Part shown: positions 9,501-19,500 of the stretch, piece after piece
How positions within the stretch are numbered: position 1 is the first letter of the stretch
Layout of the letters: every line of letters starts with the position of its first letter
Assembly (NCBI GenBank): GCA_001724265.1
Contig: MEDY01000215.1
Location: 1 to 49,606 of the forward strand
DNA length: 49,606 nucleotides
Direction of reading: 5' to 3'
DNA from: Rhizaria sp. SCN 62-66
Lineage: Eukaryota; Rhizaria, unplaced
The notes under the pieces: model-generated
What the model was told of the DNA's origin: nothing
The model's input: the letters and a program-made list of their open reading frames with translations, nothing else
Database searches by the model: none
Position numbers and translations under genes: made by a program

Positions 9501-11624
9501 CCCGACGCCGCCGCGCTGGCCGCGGACCTCCGCGCCGTCATTGAGGCCTCGCTGATGTTCTTCACGCCGCTGGCTGAGGCCGCCGCCGCGCTCGCAGTGC
9601 CCGCGCCGCACCTGCGCTGGACGGCCGACGTGCCGCCCGCGCCGGCCCCGGCCGTGGCCGCCACCATCGCCGCCGCGCTGCCCGCGCTCGGCCCGTCGCT
9701 CCTCGCGGACAGGCTTCACTTCCTGCTCCTCGCCCTGCTCTGCGGCGCCGCCCCGCGCGGCCTCGCGTCGTCTGCGCTCTCGGCCGCGGCTGCCGTGGCC
9801 GCTGACGTGGCGCAGCTCAAGAAGAACTACGCGCAATACCTCGAGACGTTCCTCGCGGCGTCCATGTCGCCCGTGGCCGCCGCGACGGCCGCGGCCGCGA
9901 TTGCCGACCCCACTTTGCTGCCGCTGGGCGCGCTCGCCGCCGTGGCCGCCGCGGGACAAACCGGCAACGCGCCGGCCGCCATCGCCGCCGCCGTGGCCGC
10001 CGCCAAGGCCGAGGCGCGCCACGCGCTGCCCGCGCCCTCCGCAGCGCAGCAGGTTGCGCTCGCGGCCGCCGGTGCGCGCACGCCGCTGGGCGCGCTGTCA
10101 GCGCTCGCTGCGGGCGCGCATCCCGTCTTCTTCCTCCTGCTCGCGCGCGCCGCCGAGCTGCTCGTGCGCCGCGAGGGCCCCCGCCTCATCACTATGGCGC
10201 AGGCGTCCTTCGGCCGCTTCGGCGCCGACGAAGACGCCGCGGGTTTCGCCGCCTTTGCCGCGGGGTCTCCGACGCACGCACAGGCCGCCGTGGCCGCCGA
10301 CGTTGCGCGCTGGTTCGCCACTCTCGTCCCCGCGGCCGCCGCGCCCGCCGCGCCGGTCCGCGGGCTGTACATCCGTGCCAGCGAGTCCTCGGGCGCCGCG
10401 CCCGCCGTGGCCGCCGCCGTGGCCGCGGGCGTGTCCGCGCTCGCCGCGCTGGCCGTGGTCCCGCCCACGCTCGCGCTGCGCTATGTGCAGACGTACACGG
10501 CGCACTTTGCCACGGCAGAGACGCTCCGCGTGTCCGGCGCCGCGGCGATCAACGTCACGGCCCGCTCGCGCGCCGCCGCCGACGCCGCCGCGGGCTGGCC
10601 CCCCGGCGCCGCCGCCGAGACGGAGGTCCGCGCCACGCTCACCGCCGCAGGCGCGCCCGCCGTGCTGCCGCTGTGCGCTGCCACCGCCGTCGCGGGCCCC
10701 GCCGGCCCGTCCGCGGCGGCTATGGCGACGCTGCTGCTGCTGGAGACGGCGGCGGAGGAAGTCTCGGCGGTGCTGGGGCCCGACCGCCGCGTCGCCACGC
10801 AGCGCGCGCGCGAGCGCGATGTCGAGGCCACGCGTCTCATGCACCGCGCCGCGGCGCTTTCCGCGGCGGCCGCGCGCAACAAGCACGCCGGCGCCGTGGG
10901 CGTCGTCTTCGGCGCTCAACCGGCCGGCGGCGCTGCGTCCGCGTCTGCGTCCGCATCCGCCGCCGGCGCTGCGACCGCCGCTGCTGGCAACGCCGCCACC
11001 GGGGCCGCGAGCGTGTTTGGCGCGGGCTCGGAGGGCAGCGAGGCGCAGCAGCGTCTGCTGCGCGACCTGGACCGCGACATCACGCGCATGCTCAAGCGTC
11101 GCTCCACCGGCGCCGGGCTTGGTCTCGGCCTTGCTGTCGTGGGGCCCTCCGCTGGCGCGACCTCAGCCGCCGCGGCCGCCGCGGCCGTGGTGGGCGTGAG
11201 CCGCAACGACGTCGTCGCCGCGCTGGCCGCCGCCGCCGTGCGCGCGTCGGGCACGCGTCTGCGCGCGCTGGCGCTCGACCGCTGGGCGCTGTGGCAGGCG
11301 CAGGTCGATCTCGCATGCGTGCGCCGTGCGCTGCGCAGTGTCGTGCCGGACCCGACCCCCTCTGCCGGCGCGGGCGCGGGCAGCGAGGCCGCTGTTACCG
11401 AGGTTGGCGCGCACCTGTTCGCGCTCATCGACGACGCCGGGCGCACGGCCGCCGCGCGTTTCAGCAAGCACGCCGACGCGGCCGCTGCGACTGCGCTTAA
11501 GACCGTTGTCGGCACTACGGTCAAGAGTGTGGTGGTTGAGCCCGTTGACGCCGCCAGCAAGGCTATGCTCTCGGACGCGCGCGTGCAGACGATTCTCGCC
11601 ATGTCGCCCCCGATGCCCAACTAA
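6522..11624 (+). CDS. VPS51: VPS51 subunit of GARP/EARP tethering complexes, greatly enlarged
   Basis: 1,700 residues in one exon, against about 780 in human VPS51. I chose the ATG at 6522 (CACCATGG context; protein begins MDDDLSSFYGISL) over the in-frame ATG at 6450, whose extra codons lack GC3 bias. Residues about 110-330 match the VPS51 core closely: LDLDSQYFDSEAYVSHLFA, DTDMQTLVYENYNRFISATD, VIRTMKQNVDAM, then a helical stretch aligning with the human HALLRKLQFLFELP region. VPS51 joins VPS52/53/54 (GARP) or VPS50 (EARP) to tether endosome-derived vesicles. The extra length comes from poly-Ala and Ser-rich insertions, two acidic runs (about residues 406-428 and near 980), and a linker with three NPFD motifs at residues 908, 926 and 942. 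The C-terminal half is helical and Ala-rich with weaker similarity. Terminator TAA. Confidence 0.93.
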   Translation: MDDDLSSFYGISLAAPTAQGSPAAGAGPASPEVEYEYDISSARKVAAAAAATAAFSSQNKSSLTSSAFVPLSASAAAAAAASSSAHLPPVSPTSDFARSGEVAEARAMLDLDSQYFDSEAYVSHLFATLPMQPLLDASTRLSTAKRSLDTDMQTLVYENYNRFISATDVIRTMKQNVDAMDAEMARLQQAVAAIQSGSAKVNAALAPPRERVEHLHHLSSLLHKLNFLIRLPAMIQTHVSAGRFRAAVRAFTLAAPLLRRYSSVPSFSRILSQTEQIVANMVTTLQAVVTADAAAASAAGPGARQSRRQLRQQFEARLDYVWMLAELGQDAVPLLEALLRRQEEPLRNTLTAAVAAANAAAAAPRSAAVVAAAAAAGARAGPAAAAAKGAGGAAHGHASGAEVSLIEEDDDEDDDCPMDDDDDDDDDDNAAPSAAAADPTAAAAAAVAASGAASSAAGALGSPSKGPRSVSGAAAGSASSASDPTHRDSAVGAGAGATVRRTGFWRVTHRAFLRRVGRMVDSVEARLLQPLRKAVQRHRREGAAAAAATPIRAAKPANSKAASGAVANKPASAPSATSASVSQVVERMLAMDVNALERTLTVCEALLATTIDTVMEPYVAAAATELKQTAALHRVAAATLARARARATAAAVAAVAAASTPGAAAAAAAAVTAVGGVGGDLSAASQTFAAAAVAVAAVESATSPAGGVLASSAASAAASAAAASAAARAAASQPPPPLGAWARALSRSPLLLPDAAVGEGTRFKSLFSAVTTDFLDALHTHFRAPIVALAAVVPGCAFPSSAAAAAAAAVAAATDAAAVLASWGLVAVCEAAHGAVAASDAYATPRRAAAALVDAAGMPMWKKQLRPRAPPAAAADANAGANGKALVPSAASRSNSFKGSARDGVPRNPFDDSAGDADAEPEPGSNPFDTPLSPDNAVMPGNPFDTPRADGPGGARGFGDSSSSSSSSSVIGSVNDDDDDEEEERGLTGTGALPDAAALAADLRAVIEASLMFFTPLAEAAAALAVPAPHLRWTADVPPAPAPAVAATIAAALPALGPSLLADRLHFLLLALLCGAAPRGLASSALSAAAAVAADVAQLKKNYAQYLETFLAASMSPVAAATAAAAIADPTLLPLGALAAVAAAGQTGNAPAAIAAAVAAAKAEARHALPAPSAAQQVALAAAGARTPLGALSALAAGAHPVFFLLLARAAELLVRREGPRLITMAQASFGRFGADEDAAGFAAFAAGSPTHAQAAVAADVARWFATLVPAAAAPAAPVRGLYIRASESSGAAPAVAAAVAAGVSALAALAVVPPTLALRYVQTYTAHFATAETLRVSGAAAINVTARSRAAADAAAGWPPGAAAETEVRATLTAAGAPAVLPLCAATAVAGPAGPSAAAMATLLLLETAAEEVSAVLGPDRRVATQRARERDVEATRLMHRAAALSAAAARNKHAGAVGVVFGAQPAGGAASASASASAAGAATAAAGNAATGAASVFGAGSEGSEAQQRLLRDLDRDITRMLKRRSTGAGLGLGLAVVGPSAGATSAAAAAAAVVGVSRNDVVAALAAAAVRASGTRLRALALDRWALWQAQVDLACVRRALRSVVPDPTPSAGAGAGSEAAVTEVGAHLFALIDDAGRTAAARFSKHADAAAATALKTVVGTTVKSVVVEPVDAASKAMLSDARVQTILAMSPPMPN

Positions 11625-12148
11625 AGCAGAAGAGAAAACACACAGGGGAGCAACAGCGTGACCACTCCGATGGGCGAGCTTGTTGCAAGCGTTTTCGCTC
11701 ACGTTATGATTAGGAAATGACTTGGAATTATATTGAACGAAATACACATATGATATTACATCTGTTTCTACTTTTAACATCTCAATCAATATTGATAAAT
11801 CCACTTGAACTTCTCGAATTGTCATTTCAGACTCTGGTTCGTGAAAAACCGCTGCAGCCAGCGACTACGAACGTGAGGAAGCGAAGATGTGGTGGGAAGA
11901 TATGAAAGAGGCACAGGCCCCTTTGTTGTCGACTATATCTGGTGTTGCAATTTGTTTATACATGAAATAGTGCACATATAACGCGCAGCTTGATTTAATA
12001 TGTCTTCTTACGTTGCTATCATGGTGTAATTTGATGAAACTTGCCTCGCAGACCCCCTCCTACACTCGTCACCTACTGCGCCACTTGCAGCACACCTTGA
12101 GAGTTCCCGTGTGAGTTCCGCAGGTCTGTTCACTTTCAGTCGCGCACA
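11625..12148. other. AT-rich intergenic region
   Basis: Spacer between VPS51 and the CXC-domain gene. Nothing recognised beyond the expected promoter of the downstream gene. A pyrimidine-rich CACTTTCAG just before the ATG at 12149 could be a 3' splice site for a non-coding first exon. Confidence 0.4.
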
Positions 12149-15100
12149 ATGCAGCCGTCTCCCGCCTCCGGCGCCGATTCCGGAGCCGCGCCGGCCAAGA
12201 ACGACACCCACCAGATCAACCTTCTCTTTGCGAACGCCCAGGTGCCTCTGACGACCATGCACCCCGCCGCCGGAACGACCACTCTCGCGAACGGCATGGC
12301 GATGAGCGGCGACTTCGGCGTGCACGGGACCGGCATGAACGCGTTGGGCGGCGTCCCGCTTGCCGGCGTGTCCGGTTTGGTCACGCGCGGCCCGCGCGGC
12401 GAGCTGTTGACTGAGTTCCCCAGCAACCCCACTCTGGCGCTGCTTAACACCGACCCGTCGTCGTTTACGGCCTCGTACGACCTCACACACGGCCCCGCGG
12501 GGCTGGCGACAGCGACCATTGGCGCAAACCCGCTGCCACCGCTGCCCGAGCATGACTACGCCGTGTCCTCCTTCACCACGACCACGACGGCCAACACCGG
12601 CGCGACCGACAACAGCGCCACCACGACGGGCTCCACACAGCCCGCGCTGCCACCGCAGCACCTGCTGGGCTCGGTCCCCGTCGCCGGCTCGCCCGAGTCT
12701 CTGCACACGGCCCCCGCGGCGCCCGTGCGCGCGCTCCAACTCGGTGGTGTACTCGGCGCCGTTCTGCCCCCGCCCTCTGACGCTTCAACTGGGATGCTCC
12801 CGCCGTCGTCGTCCGACTCGTCCGTGGGGCTCTCGTCGCTCACCAGCGGCGCCGTGCCGCACATCGGCGTGCTCCCTGTCGCCGGTTCCATGGGGCCTGC
12901 GCCCTCCCCCATCGCCGGCTCCGGCTCAGGCTCAGGCCCAGGCGCCTACGGCGGCGTCCCCACAGTCTCCACTGCACACACACACACCGACGCCGCCGCC
13001 GCCGTGGCCGCGGGCTCCCCGCACCTGGCGCTGCCGCTGCCCGCGGCGGGGCTCGAAGTCGCCGACTCGGGCGCGTCGTCGCACGCCTCTATGCTTGAGG
13101 AATCCCTCGACGACGCCGCCGCGGCCACCGCTGACCAGGCCTCGTCGCACCTTGACCCCGCCGCGCGTCGGGCTGCGGCGGCGCGGCGCCAAGAAGAGAG
13201 CGCGCAGCTCCAGGAGGCGTTCCTCAGCCTCAGTCTTGCTGGCTCCGCGGGCCCTATGCACGCGACAGCGGCACACGCAGTCTACTCATCTGCACAACAA
13301 CAGCAACAGCAACAGCATCCCGGTCACACTGCGCAGTCGACCCACGCGCACGGCCACGGTGTGGCGCCGCTGGGCTTCGGCCCGCATGCGCAGCCCGGCG
13401 CGACGCTGACGCCCGCCACGGTCACAATGCCGGCGTCCTCCGCCGCGGCCGCCGCAGCCGCAGCCGCCGCGCGTGGGCCCGGCGCGACGATGACCGACGG
13501 CTCAGTCGACTTCAACAACGCCTCGGCGCAGTACTTTTCAGGCGGCGCTTCGACGGCGGGCGCTGCGGCGCCGGCGGGCATGACGACGTACCCAAACCCG
13601 GCCACCCTCGGACTGGGAGCCGCGGTGATCGCGGGGCTGGGCTCGTTCGACGCCTCCGCGCTCGCGGCCGCGACTGCCGCCGCGACGGCGACGGCCGTGG
13701 CCAACGCACAGAGCACGGGCCGCCCCGCCGCGCTGCTCGTGCGCGGCTCCTCCACAGGGCTCGGCGGCTTCGTCGTTGACACACCCGCGCACGCACAGCT
13801 CGCCACAGGATTCAACGCCGGCGGCAGCGGCGGCGACAGCGCCGGCGCCAGCGAGCTGCCGCTGCAGCAGCTGGGCTTCCAGACCACGATGGGCTCCCCC
13901 AGCGCCTCGGGCCCCGGCGGCGCGGCGGGCGCAGAGCACACGGGCATGGCACTGGCGCTCGCGCGACCCGACCTGGCGCGGCTGCATCTCAGCGCGTCGC
14001 TGGACCAGTCAGGGCTCGTCATGGTCCGCATGGGCGACTCGACCGTCGCCGACGACTCGGCCGCCGCCGCCGCGGGCGACTCGCTGCAGAGCGACGCGAC
14101 GGGCGCCACGGCCGGCACGGCCGGCACTGCGGGCACGGCGGGCACCGCGGCGAGCGGCCGCAGCGGCCGCAGCGGCCACACCGTGCCCGTGGTGCTCCCG
14201 CCCGGTCTGCGTGTGGTCAGCGGCGCCCCCGCGCTCGCGTCGCCGCTCTCAATGACTGTCAAACCGCTCATCGGCGTCGCCGCCGACATGGCCGCGACGG
14301 AGGCGTACGAGCAGCAGCGCACCAACCGCGCCATCGCGGTCGCCGCAATCGCCGCCACGGCCGCGCAGATGGCGCATCCGCCGCCGTCGTCGCTGGCCGC
14401 GATGCCCGAGTCCGTGGCGCCGCCCGCGCCGCTGCTGGGGCTGCCCGGCGTGCACCCGTTCGGCTCCGCGCCTGGCCAGTTCCTCAGTGTGCCTCACATG
14501 CACAACGGCGGGGCGGGGTCGCGGCGCGGCAGCCACGGCGGCGGCGTGACGCCGGGGAGCCGCAACGGGAGCCGCGCGGGCAGCCACGCCGGCAGCCAGC
14601 AGGGTAGCCGCGCGGGCAGCCGGCTCGCGTCGCCGGCGAGACGCGCGCGCGTGGGCGCGGCGCAGGCGAAAGAGCCGCTGCCGATGGACGACTCGGGCCA
14701 CGTGCGGCTGCAGCGCAAGACGGGCACCAAGAAGCGCCGCGAGCGCCGCAAGGCGCCCGGGTGCAACTGCAAGAAGTCTCGCTGTGTGAAGCGGTACTGC
14801 GAATGCTACGCAGGCGGCCGGTTCTGCACCGAGGAGTGCCAGTGCTGCGACGACTGCATCAACATCGACTCGGCCGAGATGCGCGAGATCCGCGAGCGGT
14901 TCGTCGCGCAGACGGTCAAGCGCAACGGCGCCGCCGTGTTCGAGACGGCAGAGGACCGCGGCACCGTGACGTGCAACTGCGTCAAGTCGGGCTGCCAGAA
15001 GAACTACTGCGCGTGCTACCAGGCCGGCGTGGCGTGCGTCGCCGCCTGCAAGTGCAACGAGTGCCACAACAACAAAGATCTCGCTTTCGGCGCTCCCGGC

Positions 15101-15793
15101 GGCGCCGCGCGCAAGCACTCGCACGGCCACGGTCACGGCGCTCACAGTCACGCTCCCGGTCACAGTGCGCACGGTCACGGGCGCGCGGGCAGTCGCGGCA
15201 ACTCGCGGCCCGTGACGCCCGGCCGCTCGCCGGGCCGGTCCCCGGGGCGCGCGACGACGGGCGCGGCGCGGCGCGGCTCCACCGCGGGCGCCGGCACGGG
15301 CGCGGGCGGGATCATCGACGGCGACGCTGAGGGCTCGGCGGTGCAGCTGCCCGCGCCGCAGCAGACGTACGGCACGTACCTGTCGCCGCCGCCGCGGCAG
15401 AGCTTCGGCGGGCGTGGCGGCAGCGGCGGCGGCAGCGTGGGCGCGTCGCCGAACGGCACGCCCGGCGGCAGCCCCGCACTGGGCAGCGTCAGCGCGGGCG
15501 ACGACGTGGCGCCGCTCGACGGCGGCGGCGGCGGCGACAGGCTGCAGACGCGCCGCGGCAGTGTGCGGTCTAAGCGCGGGCTCCCGGAGTCGTCACGCAA
15601 CGCGACCGTGCAGGAGCGGCGTTTCTTCCCCACGCCCGCCAGCGCCGCCGGCGACAGCGACGACGACGATGACGATGACGGGGACGAGGAAGACGGCGAC
15701 GAGGAAGAGGATGATGACGAAGACGGTGGCGACGAAGAGGAAGACGAAGAGGAGGGCCGCGTCACGAGCACGGCGACCTCGCCCGCCGCGTAA
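12149..15793 (+). CDS. CXC/tesmin (TSO1/LIN54-type) DNA-binding protein
   Basis: 1,214 residues in one open frame. The CRC domain has two CXC modules: residues about 872-903 (CNCKKSRCVKRYCECYAGG..C...CQCCDDC) and 942-972 (CNCVKSGCQKNYCACYQAG..C...CKCNEC). A linker with KRNGAAVF corresponds to the conserved RNPxAF element. In this family each module uses its cysteines to bind zinc, and a Tyr in each contacts the minor groove of CHR-like TTYGAA sites. LIN54 is the DNA-binding subunit of the DREAM/MuvB cell-cycle repressor; TSO1 acts similarly in plants. Outside the domain the protein is low complexity: a His-preceded Gln run near residue 385, GSR/GSH repeats at about 790-830, a His-rich stretch near 990-1010, SPGR repeats, and an acidic tail (about 1170-1205). 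Other CXC proteins such as EZH2 are excluded because there is no SET domain. Terminator TAA. Confidence 0.9.
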   Translation: MQPSPASGADSGAAPAKNDTHQINLLFANAQVPLTTMHPAAGTTTLANGMAMSGDFGVHGTGMNALGGVPLAGVSGLVTRGPRGELLTEFPSNPTLALLNTDPSSFTASYDLTHGPAGLATATIGANPLPPLPEHDYAVSSFTTTTTANTGATDNSATTTGSTQPALPPQHLLGSVPVAGSPESLHTAPAAPVRALQLGGVLGAVLPPPSDASTGMLPPSSSDSSVGLSSLTSGAVPHIGVLPVAGSMGPAPSPIAGSGSGSGPGAYGGVPTVSTAHTHTDAAAAVAAGSPHLALPLPAAGLEVADSGASSHASMLEESLDDAAAATADQASSHLDPAARRAAAARRQEESAQLQEAFLSLSLAGSAGPMHATAAHAVYSSAQQQQQQQHPGHTAQSTHAHGHGVAPLGFGPHAQPGATLTPATVTMPASSAAAAAAAAAARGPGATMTDGSVDFNNASAQYFSGGASTAGAAAPAGMTTYPNPATLGLGAAVIAGLGSFDASALAAATAAATATAVANAQSTGRPAALLVRGSSTGLGGFVVDTPAHAQLATGFNAGGSGGDSAGASELPLQQLGFQTTMGSPSASGPGGAAGAEHTGMALALARPDLARLHLSASLDQSGLVMVRMGDSTVADDSAAAAAGDSLQSDATGATAGTAGTAGTAGTAASGRSGRSGHTVPVVLPPGLRVVSGAPALASPLSMTVKPLIGVAADMAATEAYEQQRTNRAIAVAAIAATAAQMAHPPPSSLAAMPESVAPPAPLLGLPGVHPFGSAPGQFLSVPHMHNGGAGSRRGSHGGGVTPGSRNGSRAGSHAGSQQGSRAGSRLASPARRARVGAAQAKEPLPMDDSGHVRLQRKTGTKKRRERRKAPGCNCKKSRCVKRYCECYAGGRFCTEECQCCDDCINIDSAEMREIRERFVAQTVKRNGAAVFETAEDRGTVTCNCVKSGCQKNYCACYQAGVACVAACKCNECHNNKDLAFGAPGGAARKHSHGHGHGAHSHAPGHSAHGHGRAGSRGNSRPVTPGRSPGRSPGRATTGAARRGSTAGAGTGAGGIIDGDAEGSAVQLPAPQQTYGTYLSPPPRQSFGGRGGSGGGSVGASPNGTPGGSPALGSVSAGDDVAPLDGGGGGDRLQTRRGSVRSKRGLPESSRNATVQERRFFPTPASAAGDSDDDDDDDGDEEDGDEEEDDDEDGGDEEEDEEEGRVTSTATSPAA
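14515..14640 (+). repeat. Imperfect Gly-Ser-Arg/His coding repeat
   Basis: Within the CXC-domain gene, just upstream of the first zinc module, the coding sequence repeats units encoding GS(R/H/Q) with short spacers (GSRRGSH, GSRNGSRAGSH, GSQQGSRAGSR). It gives a flexible, positively charged, phosphorylatable arm next to the DNA-binding domain, probably produced by replication slippage. Confidence 0.7.
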
Positions 15794-16589
15794 TCGCTGC
15801 GTAGCACGCGACCTCGTGTGTGATTGTGTGATCGATCGGCGGTGCGTGACTCTGAGTCACGCCTTTTGCGTCATTGTGAAACGTGCACTTATGTTTGCAC
15901 TGTTTCATTTCCTTGTTCTGTTACTTTTACTTGACTACACTAGAGTTGTGATATGTTTTCTGTTTTTATCTGTGACACGAGTTACGCTGTATGGAACCAA
16001 AACAATACAATGATCATGTTACATTTCCAAGCGCGTTGAGAGTGAATGAAGGAGCTCTTTTTGGGAATTATAAAATGTATTTGTTACCAATTGATTGTCG
16101 CTCAGCGGGAATACGCCTTGAAACCTCTGCTTCAGTCTTGTGATCCACACATAGTCAAATCATGTCAAAGTTATCGATCGAAAGTTAGTTATTTTTGTTT
16201 GGTTTTAAAGTTTTAAGTTACCATTGAAAAAAATTCTCGAAACATCATCTTCTCTCCTCCATCCATCACACAAATGAACAACAAAATCCACTTCCTCCAA
16301 GTTCTGCTGCGGTACGAAGGCAAAAAACTGTTTGCCGCACAAGCAGCCACAGTCTGCGAGTTGCGTGTTAACGCTATGATGAGCAAAGCAAGCACAGCGT
16401 TGCTGTTTTTATAAGTGTCACTCACTGCCGCCCCCGCGGCAAAGAATAACAAAAACAGCAACGTTGTGTGCTTCTCAACACTGTCAATTCATAACAGCAA
16501 CAACACGAGACCGAGGTCAAAGTGGTCGTGTTAGAGACCAACGACGACCACAGCACAGCACGCACGCACTGTAGTTTAGGCCAGTGAGC
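15794..16589. other. Convergent intergenic region
   Basis: AT-rich DNA between the 3' ends of the CXC gene (plus) and clathrin heavy chain (minus). It holds only 3' UTR sequence as far as I can see. An 82-codon minus-strand frame at 16213-16461 has no codon bias and is not called. Confidence 0.5.
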
Positions 16590-19500
16590 TTAGTAGAAGC
16601 CGCCGGGGCCGCCCATGCCGGGCATGCCACCCATGCCGCCCATGCCGCCCATACCCATGCCCATGCCGGGCATCGGGGCCGCGCCCATGGAGCCCATGCC
16701 GGGGACGTGGGTGAGCATCAGGGGCGCGTTGGCGCCAGCCATGAGGTGAGGGGGCACGCCGGTGAGGCCGAGGCCGACAGCGTCCTGGGCGCCGTCAACC
16801 TCCTCCTCCTTGGCCTTCTTCTCCTCAACCTTCTCGCGGACCTGGGCGTCGAGGCGCTTCTCGACGGTGGCAAGGCGCGCGTTGTACGACTGGAAGGTCT
16901 GGATCATGTAGGGCATGGCGAAGTTGGTGAGGTTGTGGCGCCACGCGAGCTCGAGCACGATGTCGGGCGTGATGAAGTCGTAGCACGTGTAGAGCATCGC
17001 GGAGAAGCACTGCTCGAGCTTCTGCGCAACGAAGAAGCGCAGGAGCGACTCGCACAGAGCGGGGTCCTTGGAGCTCGTGGCCGTGTCGATGGCGTCCTGC
17101 CAGAACTCGTCTTTCTTGCTCAGGTCGATGGACTGCTCGAAGCGCTCGGACTTCTTGTAGAGCAGCGCGGCGATGCGGCGGAACTCAAGGAGCTCGTGCT
17201 TCTGCAGACGGACGGCAAGACCCATCTGGTCGAACGAAGAGTGGTCCTCGATTGAGCCGCGGAGCGCACGGTGGTTCTCCTCGAGGATGTAGAGGTCGTT
17301 GATGGCCTCGTTGACGACGGGGAGGTCCGAGTGCTGAACGTGGACGAGGTACGACTGGATCAGAGGCAGGTGCTCGGCGTTCTTGACCTTGGAGACGACG
17401 CGCGAGTGGTCGAGCTTCTTCTCGTTCTCAAGCAGCACGTCCGAGAGGAGGAGCGGGTGAGCAGAGAGGTAAAAGTCGATGGCGCGGTAGAAGATCTCGG
17501 TGTTGGAGCACTTGACGAGGACGTCCTTAAAGAGGTCGTGCTTCCACGCGGCAGCAGAGTGCTCCATCATGAGGTCGATGGCGTTCTCGTACTGCTCGTC
17601 CTGCGAGCACAGGAACACAGCCTCGGGCCACAGCAGGTTCTGACGGCACGCGGCGATGAGCTGAGCAACGTTGGCACGGGCGTGGAAAAGCTTGACGTGC
17701 TCCATCATCTTCTCCTCCTTGTACTTGGCGTAGCACACGCCGAGCTGAGTGAAGATACCCTGGTGCGGGCGCTCGATGTTGATGCCCTGCTCGAGCAGCG
17801 CAATGAGCTCGGTGAAGTAACCGCGGCGCTCATAGTGCTGCACGAGATCCATGAGGTGCTCGTTCATGCCGATGACGTTGAGACCGCAAACCTGAGCGAG
17901 ACGGAACTTCTCGGCGTCGGCGCAGGCAAAGCACACGAACTTCCACGTCTGGATCGCCTTGGCCTTGCGGGCGGCGTCGACGGCCTCCTGCCAGAGCTCG
18001 AGCTTGACGAGGGTCATCGCAAGCTTGGCGAAGTTGTTGAGGTGCGTGTAGATGACGCGCGCGGCCTTGTACAGGCCCTCGGAGAAGGCGCGGTCGCCGG
18101 CGTCGACGAGACGGCCAGAGAGAGGCTGCTGGACAAAGTCCTCGAGGTCCGCGAGGCGGTCCGCGCGGGCAAAGGCGTAGAGCAGCTCGGCGTCAATGGA
18201 CGCGTCCTTGCCCTTGGTGCGGGCCATGCGGAGGTAGTCGATGAGAACGTTGTAGAGCTCGATGATGGCGGCCTCGTCCGAGGTCTCCTTGGTGAGCGCG
18301 GTGACGGTGTTGATCATCTCCTTGGCGCACGAGGCATCCTCGGCCTTGAGCAGCGACTTGGTGGCGGCCTTGACGTCGCGCGCGGCGAGCTGGGCCTTAC
18401 CGAGCAGGGACCACACGTCGGGGTGGTCGACCTGAGTGGCGAAGTCGAGAGCGCGGGCAATGTCCTGGATCTTGTCGATGAGGACAGCGACGGCCTCCTT
18501 GGCCTTCTTGGCCTTCTTGAAGATGAAGAAGGCCTCCTCGTACAGAGCGTTGGCGTCGTTGAGGCACACCTCAGCGATCTTGTCCGTGTCGTAGTTCTCA
18601 AGACGCTTGATGTACTCCATCACACGCTTCTTGTCGGCCTTGACGGCGGTGAGGATGAGGAGGTTCTGGAGGTTCTTGTTGTCCTGGAAGTGACTGGCGT
18701 TCTCGCCACCGCGCAGCATGAGGCGCTCGAGCAGCTCGATGAGCTCGGTGGGCAGGTCAGCGGCGATGAAGGCCTTGACGGTGACCGAGACCTCGTCGGG
18801 CGAGTGAGACTCGGGCAGCGCAGTGGACACAACCTGGTCGACAAGCTGGCGGCGGTAGGGGTTCGACTCAATGAGCACGATCTCCCACGCGGCGAGGTCC
18901 ATGCGCTCGACGAGGTAGCGGGCCTGGTCCTTGAAGAAGCCGTTCTTGTTGGTGACCTCGATGAGCTCCTTGTCACACTTGCCCTTCTTGTACACGATCA
19001 CCGCGAGACGAGGGTCGCGCGACTCGCAGAAGGCGCCCACCACAAGCGGGTCGTACAGCGTGTTGGTCTCGAGGAAGTGCTTGGGGTTGTTGTTGCCCTC
19101 GATGAAGACCTTGGCGAGCGACGTGTAGACGTGGCCGTCCTTGGAGTCCTCAGCGACACGCGCCTCAAGCCAAGTGCGGAACAGACGCAGGCGGTTGCGC
19201 TTCTCAAGCACCTCGGTGACCTTGGTCACCCACTCCGGGTCGTCAGCAGGAGGGCGGATGCCGTCGAGCATCTTCTTGACCTGCTCCTCACCGGCGTTGA
19301 GGTCGATGAGCGTGCCCACCACGGCGGGGGCCGCGGAGGGCGCCATGCGCTGCACGAACGCGTCGAGGAACTGCACGAGGTTGTTGTTGAACAGGAACGT
19401 GGTGAGCTCCTCGAGGTAGTTGAAGCGGTTGCACACGTGGATCAGCGCACGGGGGTCCTTGAGAGTCACAGGCTGCTCCATGAGGAACTCCTTGACCTCC

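Noticed and set aside
7014-11500. Many long Arg/Pro-rich or Ser-rich frames overlapping VPS51 on both strands
   Set aside because: Shadows of the GC3-biased Ala-rich frame; no start context, domain or separate composition step.
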